A DNA stretch of 64,000 nt from Cohnella thailandensis. GTDB lineage: Bacteria; Bacillota; Bacilli; Paenibacillales; Paenibacillaceae. Positions 1 through 6,959 of this stretch are shown here, piece by piece (within the stretch, counting starts at the first letter, position 1; every line of letters starts with the position of its first letter). The stretch is from NCBI RefSeq assembly GCF_014212135.1, contig NZ_JACJVQ010000002.1, positions 186,001 to 250,000 on the forward strand. The letters run 5' to 3'. A program made the translations under genes and the position numbers. The notes below the pieces were generated by a model, which saw only the letters and a list, made by a program, of their open reading frames with translations, did no database searches and had not been told where the DNA came from.

Positions 1-937
1 CGAATTCTTGGACGCCGTGCTGAATCATCAGATCACGCAACGCCTGCGGGATGTGCGGATTCAATCCAGCCCCCGTCTCTGGCGACGTTGTCGTCGTCGG
101 TGGAGCTTGCTCCGCACGGGTCTCTACAGGCGGTGGCGGAACTGGTGGTGATGCTGGCGGCGCAGTTTTCGCTGCAGGCGGCGGGGAAGTTGGAGCGCTC
201 GCGGTATTTCCAGCGAAGATATGGGCGATATATGAATAGTCCAGAGGAAACTCGTCCGGGAGCCCGTGACGGTTTTTCGCGTCCCATGCCGGATGATGCG
301 TCGCGAATACCGTTCGCTGGCCGCCCTGTCCCTTATGCTTTGTTCCCTTCTGATCGGCCGCCACGCTGAACGTTTTGTAGTTGATGAAAAGGACCATGTC
401 AGCCCATTCTTTGACGAGTGGCGCGGTCTGGCTGCTGGTCTTCTTCCCGAGTTTGAGCTGGTATCGGTCATAAGCCCCCATCTCATCCGGCTGCTCGAAT
501 TTGATGATCTGTGCATGCGCCACGAGGATGACGTGAATGCCGGCTTCGACGACGTCGCTCAAGAAGTTTAGGAAGCGACCGAACTCCTCTTTCGTGTAAA
601 CGTAGCCGTTGCCATAGCCGAAGTCCTCGATTCCGTTCTTGCCGTGCTTCGCGCAGACGCTATCCATGCAAAGCATTTCCGCCCAGTCGATCGTGTCGAT
701 GACGAGCGACCTGTACCGGCTGCTTCCCTGTGCCTTAACCCATTCAACTTGTTGTCGCATCAATTCCCAACTGGACGGCTTCGCGAGCCGCTCAACGTCC
801 ATTTCCGTCGTCGAGCCTTCCGTATCGATGAAGATTGGCCGCGGGAACCGGGCAGCAAGCGAAGACTTCCCGACTCCTTCTGGGCCGTAGATGACGACCT
901 TCTTCGCTTTCTGAACCTTGCCGCTGATGACTTGCAT
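1..937 (-). CDS. Phage AAA-family ATP-binding protein (3' end cut by window edge)
   Basis: A RecA/AAA-like phage nucleotide-binding protein. I read it from the minus strand; it runs off the left edge, so the C-terminus is missing. Walker A (GPEGVGKS) lies at residues 18-25 and a Walker B-like YRSLVIDT at about 75-82, followed by a proline-rich linker near residues 255-280. The ATG overlaps the stop of the upstream ATPase gene as TGATG, so the two are translationally coupled. Known phage relatives (AAA_24 type) sit in replication or recombination modules and are thought to load or assist single-strand DNA proteins; that role is inferred here. Confidence 0.8.
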   Translation of the reverse strand, partial: MQVISGKVQKAKKVVIYGPEGVGKSSLAARFPRPIFIDTEGSTTEMDVERLAKPSSWELMRQQVEWVKAQGSSRYRSLVIDTIDWAEMLCMDSVCAKHGKNGIEDFGYGNGYVYTKEEFGRFLNFLSDVVEAGIHVILVAHAQIIKFEQPDEMGAYDRYQLKLGKKTSSQTAPLVKEWADMVLFINYKTFSVAADQKGTKHKGQGGQRTVFATHHPAWDAKNRHGLPDEFPLDYSYIAHIFAGNTASAPTSPPPAAKTAPPASPPVPPPPVETRAEQAPPTTTTSPETGAGLNPHIPQALRDLMIQHGVQEF

Positions 938-2265
938 CAGAATTCACCTGCTTTCCATGTTGTCGAGCCGCCCCACGTTGGGCCTGGGTCGATTTCGCCC
1001 GGCGGCTGCTGAATCTGAATGCCTTCCTGGCCGGCAACGTAGCCGTCCTCGATGATGATCGAACACTCCTCGCCGGTGCTGACGCGCGTCGCGATCGCCT
1101 GCAGCCCTTCTTGTTCCAGCCACTCCCCGAACTCCTTCAGCGTATCGAGGTCCATCTGCTCGAGCTTGTCCAACAAGATAAACCCGCAATTCGGCTTGAG
1201 CCTCCGGACGATGGCCGTGGAGACCTTGAGCTGCTCGGCGCCGCTCATGTTGTCCCAACGCTGTCCGTTGTACGTCAGCTCGCCGTCCTCGACAGACAGT
1301 CCCGGGAGCGGCAGGTTCGCATTGGTCAGAAGATCCGTCTTTTGCTGACGGACGGCATTGATCTCGGTAGTCAGCACGTCGTATTGCTGGCGGTATTCGT
1401 TGGCGTCCGTCTCGGCCTTGTCCTTGTCCAGGTTCGCGCGGACTTTCCGGTTAATCTCGTCGATTTGCCGGATGTTGGCCTCGAGCTCCGCGGTCGATTC
1501 GTCATGCAGGTCGATAGCGTCTTTCTTGGCGGTCGCTAGATCGGCCGAGAGAATCTCATACTTAGAGTTAGCTTCATCAAGCAGAGCCCTCAACCGTTCG
1601 ATTTCTTGGTACTGCTGAGCATGGGCTGCCTGAATCTGCGTCACGCGCTGCCGCTTGCGCTGATTCTCACCGTTTCGGGCGAGGATCTCTTGCTGCTGTC
1701 GGATAAGTTCCGACGCGGAGACCGGCTCTTTCGGCGCGTCCGGATGGTACGGTTGTTCCTTGGCGAACTTGGCTTTTTGGTCCGCGATCTGGCCGATGGC
1801 ATGCCGGCGGTTGTAGACGTCGTTCTCTTTCAGCTCCAGCTCTGCGAGCTGCTGGCCGACGCCGATGATTCGGAGCAGGATGTTCGCCTTCTCCTTGGAG
1901 CTGGCGTTCATGAATTTTGGCAGGTCGATCGCGAGCTCTTCTACGAAGCTGTCGAGAAGCTGCTGGCCACCCTTCTGTCCGTTCGGGTCGATGACCTTGA
2001 GGTCCGAATTCTTGCCCTTCCGCTCGACGATTAGGCCGTTGGACAGAACCAGGTGGAGGTAGGGAGGCACCGCGGAGCCGGTTCGCTCCGGCTGAGATGG
2101 ACGATACTTGTTCCCGCCAAGCGCCCAAGCGATGGCGTCCAAAATGCTAGATTTCCCTTGCTTGTTCTTCCCACCAACAACGGTCAGGCCGGACTGCGCC
2201 GGCTCGACCTTAACCGCCTTGACGCGCTTGACGTTCTCGATCTCCAATTTATTGATTTTGATCAC
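937..2265 (-). CDS. SbcC/Rad50-like AAA ATPase of phage
   Basis: A compact SMC-like ATPase of 442 residues, probably handling DNA ends in phage replication or recombination. Walker A (GGKNKQGKSS) is at residues 31-40. A charged helical middle of about 150 residues looks coiled-coil. The C-terminal part has a signature-like SGAEQLK and a Walker B-like FILLDK. A longer reading frame exists, but GTG at 2265 is chosen because AGGAG lies seven bases before it and the protein then begins with the usual MIKINKLEIENVK. It is far shorter than bacterial SbcC (about 1000 residues), as is common for phage versions. Its stop overlaps the next ATPase start. Confidence 0.8.
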   Translation of the reverse strand: MIKINKLEIENVKRVKAVKVEPAQSGLTVVGGKNKQGKSSILDAIAWALGGNKYRPSQPERTGSAVPPYLHLVLSNGLIVERKGKNSDLKVIDPNGQKGGQQLLDSFVEELAIDLPKFMNASSKEKANILLRIIGVGQQLAELELKENDVYNRRHAIGQIADQKAKFAKEQPYHPDAPKEPVSASELIRQQQEILARNGENQRKRQRVTQIQAAHAQQYQEIERLRALLDEANSKYEILSADLATAKKDAIDLHDESTAELEANIRQIDEINRKVRANLDKDKAETDANEYRQQYDVLTTEINAVRQQKTDLLTNANLPLPGLSVEDGELTYNGQRWDNMSGAEQLKVSTAIVRRLKPNCGFILLDKLEQMDLDTLKEFGEWLEQEGLQAIATRVSTGEECSIIIEDGYVAGQEGIQIQQPPGEIDPGPTWGGSTTWKAGEF

Positions 2266-2278
2266 GTCGGATCTCCTC

Positions 2279-2485
2279 TCAGAAACTATGATTAGGCTTC
2301 CTAATGGCGGGGCGCCGGATGATAGATTCGACGTCGTTCTCGGCAATGATCAGCGACGCTTCACCGCTCGCGTCCCTCACCTTGGCGTGATTTCGCGCGA
2401 CGCCCCATGTGTCGATAACTTCGACCTGTCGGCCGTCATGAAGACGGACCACATCAGATTTAAGGAGTAACTTTACGTCGTTCAA
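2279..2485 (-). CDS. Small phage protein, function unknown
   Basis: A 68-residue protein of unknown function between the methyltransferase and the SbcC-like gene. I chose the TTG at 2485 because it overlaps the methyltransferase stop as TTGA and has GGAAGTGG a few bases before it. An ATG further upstream, inside the methyltransferase gene, would add six residues but has no good ribosome binding site. The protein is mostly beta-type, with a central VEVIDTWGVARNHAKV stretch. No family is recognised. Its place in the early operon suggests an accessory role in phage DNA metabolism, which is only inference. Confidence 0.6.
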   Translation of the reverse strand: MNDVKLLLKSDVVRLHDGRQVEVIDTWGVARNHAKVRDASGEASLIIAENDVESIIRRPAIRKPNHSF

Positions 2486-4413
2486 TGAACCACTTCCGGC
2501 CATTGCATTTCAGCTGGCGCTACCCAAACCTCGTCCCAGCTCAGCCTGAAAGTTTCCTGCGCTTCCGCCATTGCTCCTGCCAGTAGAATCACGTTGCCCA
2601 TTTGTTCGGCAGCGTCACGCGGTACAGCATTGCCGATGTATTCGCGGGCCTTGGCATCAGAGCACCCTTCAAGTTGGAACGGCCGCCCGTCAGGTAGGTA
2701 CTGCGGGAAGCTCTGCAACATGGCAAGCTCAAACGTAGTCAGTGGGCGGTGCCATGTGCCGTCCAACGTTCGAATAATCCAGACACCGCGATCGTTGTCC
2801 GCCGGGATTGGTCGGGGGTCGGCGACCGCTGCAGCCCCTGCATGCACATCCGCGCTGCCGATCACGGTCTTCGCAGCGCTTTCCCACTCCTGCACCCCTA
2901 AGGTGTCGGCGCGCGGTGAGCACTTATAGGAAGGGTCGGCAATGAGTTGAGCTCCACTCTGCACATCAGTAACACCCGTTACCGTTGCAGCAGGGACGTC
3001 CGCGGACTGCATCCGGAACTTATCCGTATAGCGTCCGAGGCGTTCGGCAATTCGAGGATCGGCTACGCTGCCGGCCGATTGCATGATACGGTTGGCGGAA
3101 CGAACCGTTTTTGCAGCCGCATCCCAATCCTGTATGCCATAGCTATCCGGCATGAGTGAAGTCCCGACTCGAGGATCGGCGATGGCGATTCCACCGCTCC
3201 CTATCCGCGAGCCAGTGACGCATGGCGCCGTCTCGTCTACGTGAACAATCCGATATTGCGCCGGATGTCGGCCGGGCCGCTCCGAAAGCTCCGGGTCCGC
3301 GATGCATGCGCCGCCCTGAAAAGGCCCGGGAACGCCCGTCACACACATGCCTGTCCGACCCGCTGGCTGAACCCGCAGGATGTTAGTCTTGCCGCGCTCA
3401 CCGAGTCGGAGCCGCGGGTCGGCGACCGCCGATACTCCGTTGCTCCGCCCGGGGCCGGCCGTACTGGTGACCGCCCCACATGCTTTGTTCCACTCGGCCA
3501 CGCCGTAAGCGCCCGCTCGCGGCTCGTGAACAACGCGCAGATTCTGATAGTCCACCTTGTTAAGGTCTCGCCAGTCCCCACCCGCCGGGATGAGCGCAAG
3601 TCGCATCCAAGTCTTCCAGTGGAGTTTCGGCAGTTTGTTCAACGGGCCGCCTGCCTCTGTGTCTCCCGGCGCCGGCAGCGGGCCGAGCACGTCGCCGATC
3701 GTTCGCAGCGGCTTCTTCTCGGGATAATAGATGAAGTTCGGGATTTGTTTCGGATCGCGAGCCATGATTAGAAAACGAACGCGATTCTGGCCGAGCCCGC
3801 CGATCTCACCAAGATTGTGGTCCGCGCGGATGCTGACCTCGTAACCGAATTTCTTCAGCAATTTCTTGATCTTTTGCAACAACGGCTTCCCCCGGCTCGT
3901 AATGCGCGGGACGTTCTCCAACTGGATGATTGCAGGTATAGCGCCACCGAACTCGACGCACGCCTCCAGCGATAATTCGAGGCCACTGATGGTCAAGTAG
4001 TTCAATGCCTGGTACTTGTCACTTTCTGACGTGGCTTGCGGGAGTAGTCCGCTTAGCCCCTTACAGGGCGGTGAGGTAAACAAGAAGAACGGCACTTGCT
4101 CTTTGAACGCCTGCCAGATATCCCACGTCGTCATCTCCCGCCATTCCGCCGGCGGCTCATGGCCGTGCCATGCCTTGTATTGCCAACGGCGGAACAGGTC
4201 CATGACAACCGACGTCTGCCCACCAGTGATCAAGTCATGGTTATGGCAGGCGATTGGGTCACTATCAATCGAGCAGAGAATCTTGAACTTGTAGACCTTG
4301 CCGCCGTATTCTTGCATCGACTCGAGGAGTCCGGAGGACTCCCCGCCAATTCCGCCGAAAAGGATCGCGGCCGTCTTGAACTGCACATTGTTGATAGCCG
4401 CGGCTGCCGTCAT
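2482..4413 (-). CDS. Phage C5-cytosine DNA methyltransferase with repeated target-recognition region
   Basis: Transfers a methyl group from S-adenosylmethionine to C5 of cytosine in DNA. The m5C motifs are visible in order: motif I (FGGIGGESSG), catalytic Pro-Cys in SPPCKGLS, ENV in LENVPR, QNRVRF (motif VIII), FELAMLQSFP (IX) and YIGNAVP (X). Between motifs VIII and IX about six units of ~40 residues repeat, each ending in a VADPR/IADPE-like turn. The product is 643 residues, well above the 350-450 usual for the family. The ATG at 4413 overlaps the stop of the AbrB-like gene (ATGA); an upstream GTG is possible but has a poorer site. No restriction endonuclease is nearby, so this is probably an anti-restriction orphan. 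Confidence 0.9.
   Translation of the reverse strand: MTAAAAINNVQFKTAAILFGGIGGESSGLLESMQEYGGKVYKFKILCSIDSDPIACHNHDLITGGQTSVVMDLFRRWQYKAWHGHEPPAEWREMTTWDIWQAFKEQVPFFLFTSPPCKGLSGLLPQATSESDKYQALNYLTISGLELSLEACVEFGGAIPAIIQLENVPRITSRGKPLLQKIKKLLKKFGYEVSIRADHNLGEIGGLGQNRVRFLIMARDPKQIPNFIYYPEKKPLRTIGDVLGPLPAPGDTEAGGPLNKLPKLHWKTWMRLALIPAGGDWRDLNKVDYQNLRVVHEPRAGAYGVAEWNKACGAVTSTAGPGRSNGVSAVADPRLRLGERGKTNILRVQPAGRTGMCVTGVPGPFQGGACIADPELSERPGRHPAQYRIVHVDETAPCVTGSRIGSGGIAIADPRVGTSLMPDSYGIQDWDAAAKTVRSANRIMQSAGSVADPRIAERLGRYTDKFRMQSADVPAATVTGVTDVQSGAQLIADPSYKCSPRADTLGVQEWESAAKTVIGSADVHAGAAAVADPRPIPADNDRGVWIIRTLDGTWHRPLTTFELAMLQSFPQYLPDGRPFQLEGCSDAKAREYIGNAVPRDAAEQMGNVILLAGAMAEAQETFRLSWDEVWVAPAEMQWPEVVH
2805..3430 (-). 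repeat. Six degenerate ~120-bp repeats inside the methyltransferase gene
   Basis: The ADPR-like turn of the encoded protein recurs near 2820, 2936, 3058, 3176, 3296 and 3418, a period of 116-122 bases or roughly 40 residues. Each unit has the pattern of a Tyr/Val-rich strand, a Thr-Val-Thr-Gly-like segment, then an alanine/glycine run and VADPR. The copies are diverged at DNA level, so the array is old and maintained as protein. Confidence 0.75.
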
Positions 4414-4661
4414 GCTCGCGCCTTCCGACCGATATCCTGAACGCACTTGCTACAGATCGGCTTATTAAAATGAATTTGAACGTCAGCCTCATTGCCGCAG
4501 AATGTGCAGCCCGGCGCGTACTTCCGGAGAACGATCGTCTCCCCGTGCACGAAGATCTCGATCGGATCTTTTTCGTTAATGCCCATCGTCCTGCGAAGTT
4601 CCTTCGGCAGCACAATGCGGCCGAGCTCGTCCACTTTACGAGTGATTCCAGTAGCCTTCAA
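4410..4661 (-). CDS. AbrB-family DNA-binding protein with C-terminal zinc-ribbon
   Basis: An 83-residue transition-state-regulator-like protein. Residues 1-50 (TGITRKVDELGRIVLPKELRR onward) are close to the AbrB swapped-hairpin DNA-binding domain. The usual AbrB C-terminal domain is replaced by two CxxC pairs (CTFC and CSKC), which suggests bound zinc. The start is TTG with AAGGGGGA before it. The stop overlaps the methyltransferase ATG, so the pair is coupled. It may regulate phage early genes or mimic host AbrB; neither is shown by the sequence. Confidence 0.85.
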   Translation of the reverse strand: MKATGITRKVDELGRIVLPKELRRTMGINEKDPIEIFVHGETIVLRKYAPGCTFCGNEADVQIHFNKPICSKCVQDIGRKARA

Positions 4662-4716
4662 AATAAGTCCCCCTTGCCCCTAAAGCCGCGATGCGGTATG
4701 ATGGGGCTGAATATGT

Positions 4717-4899
4717 TCATTTTGCTTTGCGCTGGCCCTTCACGGCTCCTACCCCGTGATTGGGCCTTTTCCATTCTTGGGCCAACTCGGTCCACTTCGG
4801 CGGCTTGTCCTGAACCGCGATGATGATGCCGGCTTCGTTTCGCTGAACCCACATCGGTTCCTGTCTCCACGGCTGATTCATACCTGCAGCTCCCTTCAT
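4717..4899 (-). CDS. Small phage protein, function unknown
   Basis: A 60-residue protein of unknown function, basic at the C-terminus (KGQRKAK). The ATG at 4899 overlaps the upstream stop as ATGA. An internal ATG at 4881 has AAGGGAG eight bases before it and begins MNQPWRQEPMW; either start could be used, and the second has the better binding site. No domain is recognised. It lies in a tightly packed series of small early phage genes read in the same direction, which supports it being real. Confidence 0.5.
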   Translation of the reverse strand: MKGAAGMNQPWRQEPMWVQRNEAGIIIAVQDKPPKWTELAQEWKRPNHGVGAVKGQRKAK

Positions 4900-5042
4900 C
4901 TCAGGGCCGGATTCATGGCTCTGTTCTGCGCGCGTCTTTCGCTTTCCAGCTTCTTCTCATGCTTCTTGGCCGCCTTGTCGGCTTGCCATTGCTTACTCGG
5001 CGCGGTGTTCCCGGCCAGTTTGCGGCGTCTCGCTTCTCCCAT
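4896..5042 (-). CDS. Very small basic phage protein
   Basis: A 48-residue protein, very rich in Lys, Arg and Ala and predicted to be one helix (QADKAAKKHEKKLESERRAQ). An AGGTGA ribosome binding site lies ten bases before the ATG. Its start lies inside the 3' part of the preceding membrane-protein gene in another frame, and its stop overlaps the next start. No function can be assigned. Dense overlapping packing is the main support for it being translated. Confidence 0.5.
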   Translation of the reverse strand: MGEARRRKLAGNTAPSKQWQADKAAKKHEKKLESERRAQNRAMNPALR

Positions 5043-5157
5043 CGCTTGTCTCACCTCCCCTCATGTACTTGTCTGCCTGCTTGGCGCTGGTCAGAATAAC
5101 TAAGATTGCGACGCCTATCATTGCTCCGACGAACAACCCGCTGATGAAGGTCAGCAT
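4993..5157 (-). CDS. Small single-span membrane protein, DUF3789-like
   Basis: A 54-residue protein with one N-terminal membrane segment (residues 2-23, SGLFVGAMIGVAILVIL) followed by a polar tail. The glycine-spaced helix resembles the DUF3789 proteins found in Firmicute phages and mobile elements. The gene overlaps its neighbours at both ends by short stretches. Function is not known for the family; an inner-membrane role during infection is only a guess. Confidence 0.55.
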   Translation of the reverse strand: MLTFISGLFVGAMIGVAILVILTSAKQADKYMRGGETSDGRSETPQTGREHRAE

Positions 5158-5369
5158 CTTGTAGCTCTACCTGCTGGTGACGCGAATTGCTCCCGCGACC
5201 CGATCAGCTCGATCGGAAGCTGGCGCTCCAGGCGAGTCACGATTGGCTCAGCCTCGGGCCTGGTGTCTAAGCGATAGTAGCGGCGGTTGTATGTTGCGAC
5301 CGCGTCGCCCTCTTGGACCGTGAAACTTTCCGCATCCTGGCGGATGGGTGTTCCGGTGATTACAGTCAT
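5151..5369 (-). CDS. Small phage protein, function unknown
   Basis: A 72-residue soluble protein of unknown function with a strong ribosome binding site (AAAGGAG, seven bases before the ATG). The middle (VATYNRRYYRLDTRPEAEPI) looks like a small beta fold. It overlaps the following membrane-protein gene by seven bases, a sign of co-translation. No family is recognised. Confidence 0.6.
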   Translation of the reverse strand: MTVITGTPIRQDAESFTVQEGDAVATYNRRYYRLDTRPEAEPIVTRLERQLPIELIGSREQFASPAGRATRC

Positions 5370-5382
5370 GGTTTAGCTCCTT

Positions 5383-5652
5383 TCATTTCTGTTCGTCAAG
5401 CCACATCTCCAAGAACTTCCTTGTCTCCCTTGCCGGGAAGTACCACTTAGAACCAATCTTGCTTTTAGGAAAACGAGGATCGAAGAAAAATTGCTCCTGA
5501 ATAAAATTCCAACTCATACAGGTACGCCTCTTTAGTTCCGTTGCATCCCAAAATACGAGTTCAGCGTCTACCTCAGTGACGAGTTCCGCGATCCGTTGTC
5601 GAGCTAGTTGTTTAACTTCTGCTTCATCAATTTGAATCGCGATCAAGTTCAA
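5383..5652 (-). CDS. Phage DNA-binding-like protein (group-specific, excisionase/HTH type)
   Basis: An 89-residue protein resembling a small-protein family common in Bacillus and Paenibacillus prophages, recognised by its FWDATELKRRTCMSWNFIQ core and the C-terminal SKWYFPARETRKFLEMW. The fold is likely a winged-helix or excisionase-type DNA-binding unit, in which the ELKRRTCMS segment would be the recognition region. It sits immediately downstream of the early Cro-like gene, so a role in the lysis-lysogeny switch or in excision is plausible but unproven. Confidence 0.65.
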   Translation of the reverse strand: MNLIAIQIDEAEVKQLARQRIAELVTEVDAELVFWDATELKRRTCMSWNFIQEQFFFDPRFPKSKIGSKWYFPARETRKFLEMWLDEQK

Positions 5653-5662
5653 TCACTCCTTT

Positions 5663-5851
5663 CTAGCTGACAAAATAATCAACAGAAACTCCGAAATAGT
5701 CAGCTAGAACTTTTAGCTTGTTTTGCTTCGGGGTATAATTCCCATGCTTCCAGTTCGACAGTGTCGCAGTGGAAATTCCGGTTTCTTTAGAAACCCGATA
5801 AGGAGTCTTCTGCGACTCATTCAACAATTGCTGGAACTTTTCGTACACCAT
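5663..5851 (-). CDS. Cro-like Xre-family HTH protein
   Basis: A 62-residue single-domain helix-turn-helix protein. The HTH runs through TPYRVSKETGISTATLSNWKHG. It is nearly the same in sequence as the N-terminus of the divergently transcribed repressor at 6061, a typical CI/Cro-like pairing in which both bind the same operators. The start is uncertain among in-frame GTG/ATG codons; the ATG at 5851 is used. It is the first gene of the leftward early operon and would be read from the promoter at 5982-6010. Confidence 0.85.
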   Translation of the reverse strand: MVYEKFQQLLNESQKTPYRVSKETGISTATLSNWKHGNYTPKQNKLKVLADYFGVSVDYFVS

Positions 5852-5877
5852 CACCACCTCATTTCTTATAACAAATG

Positions 5878-5907
5878 TTGACAGATAACTAAGGTTTCTT
5901 ATATAAT
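5878..5907 (+). promoter_or_regulatory. Rightward sigma-A promoter for the repressor gene
   Basis: TTGACA (5878-5883) and TATAAT (5902-5907) with an 18-base spacer, on the plus strand, about 150 bases before the repressor start. Both boxes match the consensus. An operator copy (CTAAGGTTTCTTA) fills the spacer, so binding there would block this promoter. Confidence 0.75.
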
Positions 5908-6032
5908 CAAAGGGCCAACTAAGTTATATAAGCAACCTAAGTTATTCTGTTGTATAGCTCAGAAATCTAAGCTATGTTTGTATACTAGCATAGGTTTCTA
6001 AGTCAGTCAACAGTAATAGCTCAGATTTCTAT
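5888..6032. promoter_or_regulatory. Array of repeated phage operators
   Basis: At least six related copies of a CTAAGGTTTCT-like motif lie in the divergent region: near 5888-5902, 5917-5930, 5935-5948, 5955-5976, 5989-6002 and 6017-6032. Examples are AACTAAGGTTTCTTA, AACTAAGTTATATA, GCTCAGAAATCT and CATAGGTTTCTAAG, the last in the opposite orientation. Copies sit in the spacers of both promoters. They are the likely binding sites of the two Xre proteins. Confidence 0.7.
5982..6010 (-). promoter_or_regulatory. Leftward sigma-A promoter for the phage early operon
   Basis: On the minus strand TTGACT (6010-6005) and TAGTAT (5987-5982) are separated by 17 bases. The spacer contains an inverted copy of the operator motif (CTTAGAAACCTATG). 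It would drive the Cro-like gene and the small early genes to its left. Confidence 0.7.
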
Positions 6033-6060
6033 TCTATTTTTTAGGGACTGATGATTACTA

Positions 6061-6465
6061 ATGTCTGACGCCTATGAAACATTTGAACGATTGTTGCGCG
6101 AGCATAAAGTCACACCGTACCGGGTTTCTAAAGCGACCGGCATTACTACCGCAACGCTTACGAGTTGGAAGCAGGGAAAATACACCCCAAAGCAAGACAA
6201 ACTCCAAAAAATCGCTGACTATTTTGGCGTTGGAATTGAAGTTTTCGTAGGGTCGCAAACTAGCAATTCTCCTATTCCGACTTGGGCCACGAAAAAGGAT
6301 GAACGAGATTTCAAAAAACTTCTTGAGGAAGATACTGAAATCATGTTTGATGGAGTTCCACTCACTCAGGAAGATAAGCAGCGTGTGATGGACGTGCTAA
6401 CCGGATTGTTCTGGGAAGCTAAACAAATGAATAAGCGCAAAAAGAATCCAAGCGACGACAAATAG
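6061..6465 (+). CDS. Xre-family phage repressor
   Basis: A 134-residue repressor. Residues 1-65 form an Xre helix-turn-helix (TPYRVSKATGITTATLTSWKQG) followed by the conserved YFGV segment; the remainder is charged and helical and ends in a lysine-rich tail. There is no S24 autocleavage domain, so induction probably depends on the protease encoded next. The ATG at 6061 has only a weak upstream AGGG. The repressor and the leftward Cro-like protein share almost the same recognition helix. Confidence 0.88.
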   Translation: MSDAYETFERLLREHKVTPYRVSKATGITTATLTSWKQGKYTPKQDKLQKIADYFGVGIEVFVGSQTSNSPIPTWATKKDERDFKKLLEEDTEIMFDGVPLTQEDKQRVMDVLTGLFWEAKQMNKRKKNPSDDK

Positions 6466-6473
6466 GTGACGCC

Positions 6474-6884
6474 ATGGATAAGATCATCCAGAAGTTTGTC
6501 AGACGATATAAGACAAATAACCCCTTCGTAATAGCTGAGGGGTTAAACATTAACATCCGTTACGCCGACTTGGGGGATAACATCAAAGGGCTTTATTTCC
6601 GCAAGCTACGACGTCGCTTTATCGTCGTCCATGAGGATCTATCCGAGGAATGGCAGCGCTTTGTATGTGCCCATGAACTTGGTCATGATCGTCTTCATCC
6701 GGGACTTAATCGTTTCTGGCTCGATGATCATTCACTCTTCAACGTAGGCAAATTCGAACGGCAAGCGAATAAGTTTGCAGTTCGACTTTTGACCTCCGGC
6801 GACTCGCCTAGTCGAGGTGAATCCATAGTAGAAATGTTAAGAAGAAATAATGTTCCAGAAGAAATGTCTAGATTCTATTTCTAA
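6474..6884 (+). CDS. ImmA/IrrE-family metallopeptidase
   Basis: A 136-residue zinc protease-like protein with HELGH at residues 67-71 inside CAHELGHDRLHP. It starts nine bases after the repressor gene, the same arrangement as immR-immA of ICEBs1, where ImmA cleaves the repressor to derepress the element. By analogy it should inactivate the 6061 repressor during induction. The length is typical. Substrate and trigger are inferred from family and context, not visible in the sequence. Confidence 0.85.
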   Translation: MDKIIQKFVRRYKTNNPFVIAEGLNINIRYADLGDNIKGLYFRKLRRRFIVVHEDLSEEWQRFVCAHELGHDRLHPGLNRFWLDDHSLFNVGKFERQANKFAVRLLTSGDSPSRGESIVEMLRRNNVPEEMSRFYF

Positions 6885-6959
6885 ACATGGTTCCTTGTTC
6901 GTGGGTTTAAGCACCTATCGAACCGAACATATATTCTAATATTGTGGGAGGTGAAGGTA

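Noticed and set aside
2482-4413. Complete restriction-modification system
   Set aside because: No endonuclease gene is adjacent; the methyltransferase sits in a phage early operon and is best seen as an orphan.
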